From the NCBI GenBank assembly GCA_029717555.1, contig JAMDHS010000093.1:1-64000 (forward strand): DNA of 64,000 nt, given 5' to 3'. Positions within the stretch are counted from its first letter, which is position 1. Every line of letters starts with the position of its first letter. The notes beneath the pieces are model-generated. The model saw nothing but the letters and a program-made list of their open reading frames with translations. It was not told the DNA's origin and ran no database searches. Shown here in pieces: positions 45,179 to 57,272 of the stretch. Made by a program: the position numbers and the translations under genes. The stretch is from Peribolospora baueri (Eukaryota > Basidiomycota > Peribolosporomycetes > Peribolosporales > Peribolosporaceae).

Positions 45179-48107
45179 ATGTTGTCCTCGCCCGAGCTTG
45201 ACAACGTCGATCATTCTCTGCACTCCGTCCTCGACCACACTTCGCCTTCGCCCTCCAAGAAACCCCGGGTTGGCTCTGGCATCTGTACTCCCCTCTCTCA
45301 GCATGCTTCGACCTCCTCCCACGCCAGCTTCATGTCTGGCTCCAGACCCAGGCCCAACGCTACTTACGGCAGGAAGGCTTCGTCGTCCCGCAAGACGTCC
45401 AACAGCTTTTCGTCCCCCTTTAACTCTTATCGCTCTTTTGACAAGCCCTTCTCCAGTCAGACCTCTCAGCCCGATCTGTCCATCACTCCCTCTCCCGATC
45501 TCGGAAGAGGTGCTGGACCGGATCGCACGTCCAAACTCGCATGTTTGACTGCTACTCGGAAACCGGCCTTGTCCGACTCAGATTCACTCTCACCTGTCTG
45601 CTCCGCCTCTTCAGACTCGCTCAGCGAAGCTGAAGATAATGGCATGGCGACGGGTAAAGGTTCGGCCACAGTCAAGATTTCTGTCGCGCAGACAATCGAT
45701 AGCCCTCGGCACGAAAAGCGCCGTGCCGCGAAAGCGGTCCAGGAGGGAGCGTACATTGAGTCGAGCGAGGACGATAGCGAGGAAGATAGGCTTACCCCAC
45801 CTCCATCCGGCGTCCATGCTTCTGCTGGAACAGGACGCTCGGCAAAGAAGCGGCCATTAGCTCGGCCCCTAGCTCGACGGTCTGCCACGGCGGTCAAGCG
45901 TTTGTCGTCGCCGCCCCTCCCTACCCCACCTTCTACGAACATGTCGGCGTGTCTCGCGATCTCGAAAGCTCAGCCAGTCGCCACGCCTTCCGGTTCCAGT
46001 CCATGTACATCTCCAGCTCCGCCAATACCCAAATCCAACTACCCAGGATCTCAGTCACTGAGTCGGGGCCGCAACGCAAGGGCGCAGGAAGAAGCGGAGT
46101 GGAAAAGGAGCGCCTTTGCGGCGGAGGACATGCTCGTATGGGTATTTCTCAAAGAGCGGAAAGTGGCGCTGGATCGTGAGGCGATGGACGTCTCTTTGAA
46201 GGGCACTGATTTGCCAAGGGGCTGCTGGTGGCCGGGCCGAGTGAGCACTTCTATAGCCACGCTACCGCTTTCATCTGATGCGCCCAGCCTTCATTGCCGC
46301 TAACAGATTTTGCTTCGGTCTAGCTCGGGGAGGACGCCAGCTCGAAAGGTCCTCTGAGTGCGTCGCTGTTCGGACGACCGCCGCTAGGCGAGCGAAGGTG
46401 TGTCACCTTTCCTCCAGCCGGGGCGTTCATTCCTTTTGGGTCTCCTGACGCCTCTCCTCCGCCCTACGTACCTGTAGGGTTGTCTCTCTCCTCGAACCTT
46501 CACCGACAAACCTGCTCACCTTCAAGGACGATCTCGGCGTCGTCCGCTTTTCGTCCTCCACCTACAAGAACGACGATTCCTCCCCGTCTCAAGCCATGCT
46601 GGATGACGCTTTTGAAGATGCGCTCCACCAAGCCCTGGAGAAGGACGCAGAGGATAACGATGGACTTCCCGACGCCACATGGTTGATATCGAGCCAGGGA
46701 AAGGCAGCCGATCCTAGTCAGGATCTGACTTGCCGACGCTCTCCCATTTCGGATGGGGACGAGACGGCGTCGTGGCAACCCTACTGGAATCGCCCGGACC
46801 CGGTCCTTCGCATTCCTGGCGAGGCAGTGCTAGCTCAGTTTTCGGACAACTTCTATTACCCGGCCCGCATCAACGCGTTCATCCCCTCTACGAGGCCTGA
46901 ACATCAAAAGCGAAAACCGGCTTACTGCCATAAAAGCGGGAAACTGCTGCGCAACCAGTCTGCGTGTAAGGCGGGCATTCCTAGGTACCAACTCACCTTC
47001 TGCGATGACGTCGATGTGGTGCTGCCCAGGGAGGGCTTTCATGGACCGACGGAGGAGAAGTTTGGCAGAGTTCCGGTGCGTGCGACATGTACGCCTGTCA
47101 TCGGATATGCTCACAGCTGAGGCCAGACTGTCCGTCGTCACGTCCTACAGCTGGGCTCCTTTGCCTGGTCGGACGAAAATGCAGACGAGGATCAGCCCCC
47201 TGTTCGGCCAGGAGAACGGTCTCCCTCACCGCCTCCGTCCGAATTCCTTGACTCGCTCCCGCAACCACTAGATCCATCGACCATGAGTTCGCAGCCTTTC
47301 CGAACTCGTCTAAGATTGCTCCGTCCAGCGCTGCAGCTCATCCTGCGAGACGATTACGGTCCTGCCCGCACTCGAACGTCGTCCTTCTTCGCTGGAGGCC
47401 AGAGCAGAAGACTGCTAGCGCAGCACGTGTCGACGGGTCGGTGGAAGCACGGGGAGGTCAAGAACGAAGTTCTGGAGGAGCTGCTCGTTTGGGCTCTCAA
47501 AGGAGAAGGGGAGAAACAGACGAAGAAGATGTTGGCTTGGGTCGCTGGACAGTCCGAGGTGAGCCTCGATGCGGGTGTTCCGTGCCACGCGTCGTCCTCA
47601 CCTTATCTTCTCCCACAATCGCAGAACGCTTCTGCTGCTGGGCGCTCCCCTCCCGACTTCCGTCGAAGCCCTGCCGGTTGTCTTGCATACGAAGGCCTTT
47701 CGGCCGCCGAGCGCAATCAGTTCGTAGTGGACGTTTTGCTTCCGGAAACGCTCACTCTTCTCGTCATGGCGGAAGACGGACTGCGAGAGCAAGCCCGAGC
47801 CGATCCCGATTTTGGTCGCGAAGAACTAGACGAAGAGTTTAGTTGCAACGGAAACGGTGCAAGCTTTCAGGCGGACCTCGGCGGCAACCTGCCTGACGAA
47901 CGGAAGCCGCCGTTCTACCACCCTAGCCCGAATGAGGACGTGGAGAGGCGAGCTTACGCGGTGGCGGAGAGACGATTGCGCGAGGAAGAGCCGGCGTCGG
48001 AATGGATATACCGACTGATGTCTGCGCGACACGCTCGCGAGACGAACTCGTCGCACCAGAAGGCCAAAACGAGTGGTTCGGTGAGGACGCGGACGAGGAA
48101 TAGATGA
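45179..48107 (+). CDS. PWWP/Tudor-like nuclear protein
   Basis: Five exons (45179-46240, 46324-46397, 46478-47075, 47151-47558, 47625-48107) give 874 residues. The first ~310 residues are disordered, Ser/Pro-rich and basic, with acidic patches (ESSEDDSEEDR). Then comes a PWWP-like beta barrel: DMLVWVFLKERKVAL, with the signature region GCWWPGRL. A second Tudor-like barrel follows: AVLAQFSDNFYYPARI, later YQLTFCDDVDVVLPREGF. The C-terminal third has RTRLRLLRPALQLILRDDYGP, a helical block and a basic tail. PWWP and Tudor folds bind histone tails or DNA, so a chromatin-reader role is likely. I do not know a named orthologue. The last intron (66 nt) is a multiple of three and could be retained without breaking the frame. 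Confidence 0.75.
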
Positions 48108-48380
48108 CATTGGCCGACAGTTTAGCTAGGATACCATCGGATGTTCTTAGGACGTTTCTTCTTAGCGCGCTGTCCATCATCTCTGAAATCATGTACCTAC
48201 GATTGCTCGAGACTTGTTTCCATTCACTCGTCCATGACTCCCCAACCATGCTAAGTACTTGCGAGTCGTCCCTCGCGCGGCGAGACCTTGGGCGGTGATC
48301 TTCTAACCCTAACTGCCCCCGTTCTGTAACGCCTACGATCTATCATCCATATTCTCAGGATATCGCTTATACTATCATCC

Positions 48381-51300
48381 ATGACCGCCCCTCCGTCCCA
48401 GTCTTCTTCTACGCCGATCCCCCCATGGTCGCCCGGTTACCATGTCGCGGAGCAAGGCTCCGCCGCCACCACCTCACTCGTTCCCATGGACCCGGATGAG
48501 GCATTCGTTAAGATGGGCGTAAGGGAGGTGAGGATGTACGCCCGAAAGGCAAGGTGAGAGAGAGCACGGCTTTCTCGAACGCCCAATCCCGTTCGCATGC
48601 GCCGATCCGAGCCCGATCTGCTCAACGTCCCGTCCCTGTCTGCCGTACCCCGCTCAGAGCCTCGGCAGATGCGAAGCAGTCCGACCTCCGCGTCCTCGTC
48701 GGGGAAAGGTACCGTGACATGCTCGGCGCCGCGACGTCGATCGTGGACATATCAAGTGCCTCGACTCGATTGCGTGAACGGTTACACACTGTGAGGAGTG
48801 GCTGTGAGCTAGGGAAGCTCCAGGGTCGATGGTCGACCGAGCCCGTAAAGGCGAATGATACTAAGAGCGTGTCCCATCCAACCGGTGAGGCTCAACGTCC
48901 GAGCGTCGCCGATGAACCGTCTTGACTGCTTATTGACCCGTTCACTACGTCTTCCCCTCGCTCCGCTAGGCGATAGACCTTCTCCCGCACTTTATTCCCT
49001 CGCGGCTTGTTTGAAACTACTCCACGACGCTCCCGAACACCTCTGGCGACTAATCGAGCACGATCGGCTTCTCCCGGCGGCTTGGGCGTACATTCTCGCT
49101 CGCGTGGTGTGGAGGGATTTGAGCAATCGAAGCAAGGAGGAGAGCCCGGCAATGGACGTCAAGGTCAGCTAGTCTTGCCGTCATCTTTATTGACGCTTGT
49201 CTGTTCTGACCTGCCGATCATCTTTCGACATCATTTTAGGTCATGTTTCCAGTCATCGAGAAGCAATGGCTCAGTCTAGGTCAGCTACGTCGGCAAATTG
49301 TTCAGCGATCCACTGAGTGTCTGAGAGAGCATGAGATGGGTCTACAGGTGAGTTTCGTTTGCCTTTCGGGCGAAGCGCTCGCGCCGTTTACCTGCGGATT
49401 GCTCAGCTGGCTTTGGCTTCTATGCTGCGCCCTCCAGACCGCCTGCGATATCCTTTCGGCACTTCTGCTCCTCGACAATGTCACATTGCCTCGCGCTTTC
49501 CAATTGCTTCTCTCACAACGGATGGAGGCTATGAAGAAGGTTTTAGCTACATTCCGAAGCTCCACGCCCGCGACCGGCTCTCCCGTCTCGCCCACCTTTC
49601 CCGCACGGCTGCCGTTTGGTCAAGAAGCCAGCCAAAGGGAAACGAAGCAAGCGAGGGCTGAGCGGGAGAGGGTCAAGGGAACGCTCGGCAGGATCCTGGA
49701 GATTGCTATCTGGACGGTGGCTCAATCCCTCGAGCTGTTCGCCTCTCCTAGCACATCGGGAGCATCGGCTGGCAAGTGCCACGTGGTCCATTTTCTGGAG
49801 CAGATCCAACAACCTGTCAAGAAACCTTTGAATACCAGTTCTAAACTGCCGAATAGCACCGACCCGGCCCGACCGGATGCCCACATCACCACCCGTTCAG
49901 TGCTGCGCACATTCCCGTCCGCGCAGCTCTTGTTCCTTCACCTCCCGGAACCGATTCAGTCGTTCCTTCCCTACATCGATGTGTCTACGTCGTCCGACTG
50001 GCGAAGGCAAGTCGGCGACGATGTGCGTGAGTGGAGCGGGCAAGTCTTGGCGCTTCTCGGAGGAGTGCATGGCCTTCAGGACCTGCTGAAGGGCTTGATC
50101 ACCATCGGAGACGTATCCAACGCAAGGAGAGCCGTGATGTCTCTCATGAGCGAACTGTTGACAAAACTTGGCCAAGATGGCGAGGTTGACGCACACCTCG
50201 CGCTGGTCTTGGAGGAGATGGACAAATACAAGCGCGCTGTCGATCAGGCCTTCAAGATGAGACTGAAGGAGATTTACTCTTCTCGCCTAGAGCAAATCCT
50301 TCAAGCGGTCGCCGATGGGATCCGAACCTGCTCGCAGGCTGTCTCAGACAATGATGGAGGTAGGTTTTTAGCAATTTCCTGCGATGACTGGCCTGTCGTA
50401 CAATGGTATTCATTTCGCTCTGCTTCGCTCTACAGATCAGGAGCCTTCGGCTTTTATATTCTCCCCGGATTTGCCCTTCCCTCCCACGATGATGGCTCCC
50501 CTACAGTCGGCTTCAAATCTACGTCATCGCGCTGCCGGTGCTCCCACCGCCACGCCAATGGAAACCTTCAAGGATGCGCTGAAATCTCGTGCCACAGGCC
50601 GCACTCCGCTTCTGGACACCGTCCTGACGGGTCTTGAACGACGGGTGGAAGGACTTCGGGGAGAGATGGTGTTGTACCTTGCGGATTCTGACGTGTCGAG
50701 ACTCGATGACGCCAGCGAAACGGGTGGCATTCTAATTGAGTACGAGCAAGCGCTGTCAGAAGCTGTCACAAAGATCTTGGCGTCTTTCGAACAGGTCATC
50801 GCTCAGGCCACGTCAAGTCGAACTGATGACACGGAGGTACACTTGGAGTCGGCGTTGCGAACAGGCCTTGCGATAGGACGGTTCGCTCTTGGCCTGGCAC
50901 GGAGCGAATCATTTTGCAAAGATTTGGCACTGGAAGGGCGGTTGGTCACCTCAAAGGCGCCGAGCCAACTCCAAGAGGGTTTGCATCGCGCTCATCGGCA
51001 GAGTCTCGCTCCCTGGACGTCGCGGGCGGTCCGAAGAGCCTTGGACGTCTTCCACAAAGCCATTCGGGAACCGCAAAGCCGGTGGGTCGGAGTGCAGAAA
51101 AAGCAAGCGACGTGGGGTTGGGACGGTGAGAGCCTTATGAATGCCATACTTCTACCCGCTCGGAACCTGTGCTGATCCTGACATGCGCCCTCTGCTCTTA
51201 TACCTTGCGTTGTCTCTTCATTTGCGGTCGGTAGTCGCCCGGGAGTCCTCGGTTGCTCTACCGGTGTCCCCTTCCGGAGCATGTCTGTCAGCTCTTTATT

Positions 51301-51951
51301 CTCTCGTCCAGTCCCTTCGCCCTCTCGGTCCTCACGCTTACTCCTCCCAGGACAACGTGGACATCATTTCGGCCCTGTTCGCCGACCTTGCGACCGAAGT
51401 AGAGCCTCTGCTGAGACAGCGGGCAGGAGACGGCTCTGAAGATAGCGGCTTGCAAGCATTGTTCGACTTGGCTACTCTTGAGGATGTGTGGAGCGGATTG
51501 AAGGGCGCAGGGGGCCAGGACCAAATCACCCGTGGTCTCAAGGAGGCGAGAGAGGAAGTGGAGAAGACGGTGAGCCACCGTGGCCTGCTTTTAATGCTTA
51601 TCTCTACGTGTACGTGCCCGATCGAATGTAGCTCATGCGCATCGACGGTCATATGCGATCTCCATCATCGACGCACTGCAGCTTCTCTCCGCCAATCCAT
51701 ACCTCTCTCCCGACCTCCTTTCGTCGCACTTGTCCAAATTCGTCGCACCATCGCTAGCATCAAAGCGCATCCTTTTCGGTCCGTTGATTTCGTCTACGCA
51801 GTATACCCTTGCATCCGGCACCGGTGGTCGGCATAGCGCTCGCCTGAGTCTGGGCGGCAGTGCTACCGTGGCGGGAGAGTACAAGAGTGCCTTGCCGGTA
51901 GCCCATGTGGGACGGAGATTGGGCAGCTTGCCCGTCAAGGCGAGGTCCTGA
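48381..51951 (+). CDS. COG1: Conserved oligomeric Golgi complex subunit 1
   Basis: COG tethering-complex subunit for retrograde vesicle traffic within the Golgi. Eight exons (48381-48553, 48658-48884, 48970-49163, 49240-49347, 49438-50359, 50436-51125, 51235-51569, 51682-51951) give 972 residues, close to human COG1 (980). The diagnostic N-terminal block is DLRVLVGERYRDMLGAATSI. Long helical stretches follow, such as LYSLAACLKLLHDAPEHLW, ACDILSALLLLDNVTLPRAF and YKRAVDQAFKMRLKEIYSS. The C-terminal exon has LSANPYLSPDLLSSHLSKF. The last acceptor (CTGCAG before 51682) was chosen on phase; an upstream TAG acceptor would break the frame. Ser/Thr/Pro-rich loops separate the helical parts. Confidence 0.85.
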
Positions 51952-52319
51952 GTTCGCTGGCGGGTAGGGGGAGGCTGGGAGGGGCCGGAGCGATGGCGAT
52001 GGCGATGGCTGTGGCGATGGCGATGGCTGGGACGAAGCATTTGTACTTATACTTGGCGATTCGCGACACAGATCCGGTTCTACCCGCGGTCCGTCCATTC
52101 CATTCCATCGTATCGTCTCGTTTGTCCATTCATTACCTCGTCGATATCCGGAAGAAAAGGGGCCGTTCGAGACGGGACGCGGTGGAAAGGCAGCGCGCCA
52201 TCATTGCCATCGTTGCCCGCTTGTCTCCGAGTCGGGTCACCTCTTCGCGTCTCCCACATCGGTCGACATCGATTCAAAGACACCGCGACTCTCTCGGCCC
52301 TGCGCTCGTCCCACCGTTT
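51952..52319. other. Spacer with GGCGAT repeats
   Basis: 368 nt between COG1 and the PHD gene. At about 51991-52033 there are six GGCGAT-like hexamers, interrupted once. The rest is 5' UTR-like. No gene seen. Confidence 0.6.
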
Positions 52320-55300
52320 ATGGCGTCAGCAACCAGCTCCAACTCACGCGAGAGCCTCGCCGTCACCATCCCCAACCCTTTCGCCCCCTCGCCACTTTCT
52401 TCTCTGCCCCCCGATCGGCCAGATTCCGGGACGACGAGCGCGTCTGCACCGCCAGCGCGCGGCGAGGACACCCCAGGGCAGCGAGCACAAGACGAGACCA
52501 TGGGCATGGACATGGCTGATATTCCCTCCCTTCCCTCCTCTTCCGCCTCGAGCATGCCGGCCTGGGCTCGCCCCGTCAAGCCTCTAGAGGGTCTTGCCAC
52601 TGAGATATTGCCCGCACCGCCCAGGCGACCATACGAAAGTCGACGCGCCAGCGCGGTCGCCAATGGGGGCGTCTATCCTGCGAATGGAGCGTTTCCGCAT
52701 CTGGAGTCCTCGAGGCCAAAGCGTCCGAAGAGCATAAAGCTCAGGTGAACCGGAATCGCTCTCTTCTCTCCGACCTTTGTTCCAAGCTCATCCCTTTCCC
52801 TCTTCGCTTCCAACGCTTTTTTGAAGCCCGGGCAAAAACAAGGCGACGCGAGGGATTCGGCACACCGTCCTCCTCGAGCGGCGCGAGGACACACCGAGTT
52901 CGCTGCCGCCTGAACGACGTCGGTCACCGACCTCTCTGGACGCCTCCGTGCTGGAATCCGCTTCCCCTTCTTTGCTCACCGTCGAGATGTCGCGCTCCTC
53001 AACACCGATGACGACCCCTGCCACTCAGCCACACTTGCCGACGAGTCCCTCTCTGTCCATCTCAGATGCTGGATCGGATACGGCCGGTCTCGTTTCTGTC
53101 TCAGATCCAGCAGTCGAAGATGTGCCACTGGACGCCGATTCTTCCACGCATAGCCGAAGGCGTTCACTCCGAGCAGAGCGTCCCAAGCAGGCACTCCCCT
53201 CCTCTCGTGCCCCGTCGTCGACGGACAGAGAGAGCGCACCGCCACAGGAGAAAGCTGCGTGGAACAAGCCGGAGATTGTGAGTTTCCTCTCGTGTCGCTC
53301 CTTCGCTTGTCTATGCTATGCCTCCAGGCAAGCGCGTCAAATTGTCGCAGACGTGTTGGCGCGGTGGCGAATTTTGCCGCTGGCCATCCTCATTGTGTGC
53401 GTTCACTGCTCACGTCACGTACGAATGCTCTGCCCTTCCCCACCCAGCCCAACAACGACTATTGCGAGACGTGCAAGGGCGTCGGTCGGTTCCTCTGCTG
53501 TGATGGCTGTCCTAGGTCGTTTCATTTCGCCTGTCTCGAGCCGCCTCTCGACATTGACGAACTGCCGGATGACGCATGGTACTGCAACGTCTGCAAGGCT
53601 AACATGGTGAGCCTCGGGTCCCTTGGCTGTTTTTTCTTGTGTGTTGCACGCCAGACATTATCTCTGTTTGCCATGCGAATATCTTTTGACGACATCCTTT
53701 TTTCCCGTTCGTATCGTAATGATCCCACTTGCGTTCCCGAAGGCACCGACACGGAAACCGCCGAAATCTGCATTCGACCAGCTGTCTCACGTTATCGCCC
53801 GACAGAACCCGCGAATCTTTTCCCTTCCCCAAGACGTCCGAAATTATTTCAAAGGAGGTCGGTACATTGGCTTTTAGCATCGAGTCTGTGACGCAAAGCT
53901 GATCAATATCTTACCTGGTCCCCAGTTTCCACCGCTTCCGACGGGTCCTATATGGACGTTACTTTCATGAGGCCATTGCGTATGGAGTGAGTCGCACTAG
54001 TGACGCGGACCATGTTGTCTCCACTTACCCTTTCAAGTTTTGGCTGAATCGCTTTTTGCAGCAAACACGGATTTGCGGAGGAGCGGGATCCGTACAGGCT
54101 CAAAGACAAGAACGGCAAGCCGGTCCTCTGTTATCAATGTGGGGGATCAGCCTTGCCGCCCACTATTTCACCTGTCGAGCCACCACGGGCCGAAATCGAG
54201 GACTCTCCCTCAAGCGTTCGGAGCTTACGCCATTCCACTCGTCAAGCCCGCGATGTGTCATCGGCGTCCGCTTCAACGAGCGGCACACCGTCGACGCCTG
54301 CTTTGAAGCGCGAGCAAGGCTGGCGGACCATCCTGTCGTGCGACTTCTGCAATCTGCATTGGCATCTAGATTGCTTTGATCCGCCGCTTCCGAGCATGCC
54401 GAGTGTCACTCGCAAGTGGATGTGTCCGAATCACGCTGAGCACACGCTGGTGAGTTCATTCGCCTCCGTTTGCTACCGGCGCGCCCCTCCCCCCTTCCCC
54501 ACTGACGTCACACCTACCGAACCTTGCCCTCAACCCCGGAAGCCGCGCAAACGTGTTCCGAAGAATCCATCGGCCATCATCACGATTGACATTCCTGGGC
54601 CGCCTCATGCGCAGACACAGCTGAAGTCTTCACCTTCAAGTCCTACCCTGCCATCATCCGGTAGCGCCACCTCTTCGCACCGTGCTCTTGTGAACAATGG
54701 GGACGTCAATGTGGTTCCAGATCCTGAGGACACGTTCTTTGACAAGGTGGACGGCCGTGGTCGTTCTGGCGATCGTGGTTGGGATGATATTGTCATCGGA
54801 AACGTGCGCTACAGGGTCCCAGAGAAGACGATCAGGCTGGAATTCTGGAACAAGGCTTTCAAGAGCAGGAGGGCGTTAGAAAAGCAAAAAGCCGATGTCG
54901 AGAATGATGTGTGGTTGACGCAGTGAGTTTCGTTTACAATTGTGCCTTGTCAGCAGTCGTAGGGTTCGCCTCATCCGTGTCTTTGCTAAAGCATGAATGT
55001 TACTTCCTACTTTGTTTAGGAATTCACCTGAACGTTTAGGAACTCTGGACGAGCTGGCTTCGCTCGCGACGGAGCGGTTGGCAGAGCTCTCTAACGATCG
55101 ATCTCTTCACACGCCTTCATCGTCTCGAGCAAAGGTAAGTTGAGCACCAACAACCCTGTGGTTGAACTTTGCCCGCTGTCTGGCTGACCAGGTCCTGTTG
55201 TGTTCTTCTTCCTCTTCATCCTCAGCGTGCCCTGTCAGAGGATGACCTTCCGAACGCGAAAGCAAAGAGGCGTTCGAGGCGAAGCGCATCTGCAACGGCG

Positions 55301-55864
55301 AGCGTCGAAGAGAACGAACGATCTCACGCAGCCAGAGGCTCGCCTCGACTGACATCTCTGTCGGCGGCCCACAAGGCAGCAATTCATCACGCCATCGGCT
55401 CCGGCGACCAGTCGGCCACCGCCGTCCCTAACAAGTCTCCGCTTCTGGTTCGCTTGCCCGCATCTTCCTCCGCTGCGGCGCAACAGAAGCGGTCTTCTTC
55501 TCCTATCCACTCCATTCGGAGCTCTCCCTTGACGGGACGCAAGGGCAAGCGCAGCAGTCTCGGCGCCGCAGGCACGTTGAACGCGGCTATGGAACGATTA
55601 AGCCAAGCTACAGCGGACGACAAGGACGAGCGAGACAGTTCTCCCGACGGGTCGTCTGCTTCAGCTCCAGCCTCAACGAGACTCGGTCCGGTTGACGGGC
55701 CTTCGAACGGTCTGCTACCTCCGAACGGAATCGAGACGTCGAACGAAAGAAACGCGAGCCCGCCGAGGAGGCTGACGCCAAAGGAGCTGGAGCAGCTGCT
55801 TGCGGTCAAGCAGCTGATGAAGAGAAAAGGCCAAGAGGAGGCGCTGGCATTCCTTCTGTCTTAG
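52320..55864 (+). CDS. RCO1: PHD-finger protein, Rco1-like (Rpd3S subunit)
   Basis: Nine exons (52320-52744, 52827-53277, 53448-53606, 53743-53857, 53926-53986, 54062-54449, 54543-54922, 55020-55134, 55226-55864) give 910 residues. PHD1 reads CETCKGVGRFLCCDGCPRSFH--C-----YCNVC, with the Cys4-His-Cys3 pattern complete. A linker contains LPQDVRNYFKG and YRLKDKNGKPVLCYQCG. The second PHD-like part reads LSCDFCNLHWHLDCFDPPL, ending in MCPNHAE. Next come KPRKRVPKNPSA and RYRVPEKTIRLEFWNKAF. This order (PHD1, linker, PHD2, then the VPE/FW region) is that of Rco1 and fission-yeast Cph1/Cph2, which help the Rpd3S deacetylase recognise nucleosomes in transcribed genes. The N-terminal ~290 residues and most of the last 230 are disordered. 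A short helix (LTPKELEQLLAVKQLMKRK) ends the protein. Confidence 0.85.
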
Positions 55865-56227
55865 TTAATGCACGCAGCACTGTTTGTATTCTATGGGCTC
55901 TGGTCCCTCGGCGAGGCGGCAAAAGAGGCTGAATCCGGTGTGTTGTTGCCTACGCTATCTTCTCCGCGATCATTGCACACTCACCGCTCCGGATCGGATT
56001 TGATTGCGCGAGTTAGGTTCACTTGGCAAAGGAGCGCGTTCGACAGTGAAAATAGTGTTAACCGATCAAGTGGGGCATGTGCGCCTCTCGATGGCCCTTC
56101 AATGCAGGAATACCGCCACATCATTCTTGAATTCGCTGTTTGTGGAAGACGCCTGTTTACCGGGATGAGATGAGGAAACAAGACGAACATGAGGCAAGGG
56201 GCGCAACGCGCGAGGCCAAACGGCTGA
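55865..56227. other. Intergenic, convergent 3' ends
   Basis: 363 nt between the stops of the Rco1-like gene (+) and the GFA-like gene (-). Nothing beyond presumed 3' UTRs. Confidence 0.55.
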
Positions 56228-56906
56228 TTACGATCTATCTCCGCCCATCCTTCTTGTAATCCTGATCTCCGAAATGCTTGACCTCGGGGTGGCCTCGCTT
56301 GGCTCACCTGAAACCTCAGGCATCCAAGACTCCCTGGCGCTGCAGAAGAACTCGCCCTTGGGACGCAAGTCATGCTTCGCAGACTCATCGTCCAGGCTGC
56401 CGTAGCAGACGTACCTGAACGGGTTTCCGTCGCCCTTCACGGGGCAAATCGAGGGGAAAGAAAAGGGGCATGTGAATGCTACACCAAAGAACAATTAGCG
56501 GAGAAGAAAATGAGCCGGGGAAGGGAAGGCGCACGGCGTATTCAAGCAAATTGCCGCCACACTCGGCGCAGAAATGGCGGTGAAGACGTAGTCCGGATTC
56601 GGTGTTGTCGCTGACCGACTCTTTCGGCGAGCCTCTGGTGATGTGGAAGGCTTCCTTGGGCACCTTGGTCGTCACTCCAAAGGCGGAGCCTGTCCATTTC
56701 TGAGAGGGAACGGAGGGCGCAGAGTGAACGAGGAGGCTCTACGACGAGAGCGGTCGAAGCGGCACACGGAGGTAATTGTCGATCTGAGCGCTGGTCACCT
56801 TGCAATTGCGACAGTGGCACAAGGACGTGCGCGCGCCGTCGGTCGAAGCGAGTTTGATGTTATATTGGACCGCCTTGCAATAGCAGGAACCTTTGTACGT
56901 CAGCAT
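56228..56906 (-). CDS. GFA/CENP-V-like zinc protein
   Basis: Three exons (56906-56799, 56699-56535, 56434-56228) give 159 residues. The glutathione-dependent formaldehyde-activating (GFA/Mss4-like) fold is shown by the zinc cysteines: GSCYCKAVQY (CxC), LCHCRNCKKWTGSAFG (CxCxxC) and FCAECGGNL (CxxC). The typical end GEFFCSARESWMPEV follows. Members range from bacterial S-hydroxymethylglutathione synthases to proteins of unknown role; no reaction can be assigned. The last ~20 residues are uncertain: removing 32 nt (56314-56283, GTTTCA...CGAG) would shift to a frame ending HFGDQDYKKDGRR with a stop at 56235. The start at 56906 immediately precedes the conserved TYKGSCYC block. Confidence 0.85.
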
Positions 56907-57272
56907 CGGCGTCGTGGTAGGTCGCGATGGCGCGAGGCAGTGATGGACGGCGGAAGGTATTGGGGACCTGGACTTGGTAGATGTGCCAGCCTCTTGTATG
57001 TGTCGATGGCGACGAGGACAAGAGGAGGGACGAGACTGGTGCCCCCTTGTCAACCCACCTTGCTTACATCAGAAGGCACGGCCAATGATCGGGAGCAAGC
57101 TGTCGTCGATCGCCGGCCTTGCTGCGGCAGCGCCGAGTGCAAGTCGCCGGTGCGGGGTCGGCGTGTCGGCCGACGCGGAGGCCGACGCCGTTTCTTGGTT
57201 CTTGGCTATTGACTCTGTCTTGAGTCGTCCCATTTCTTTTCTCCACCTCCTTCATCTTGAGCGGTCCACGAA
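56907..57272. other. Divergent promoter region, GFA and HTD2 genes
   Basis: 366 bp between divergent ATGs. No distinctive motif seen. Confidence 0.5.

Noticed and set aside
56974-57212. Short plus-strand frame between the GFA and HTD2 genes
   Set aside because: Falls in a promoter region; composition-driven, with no family support.
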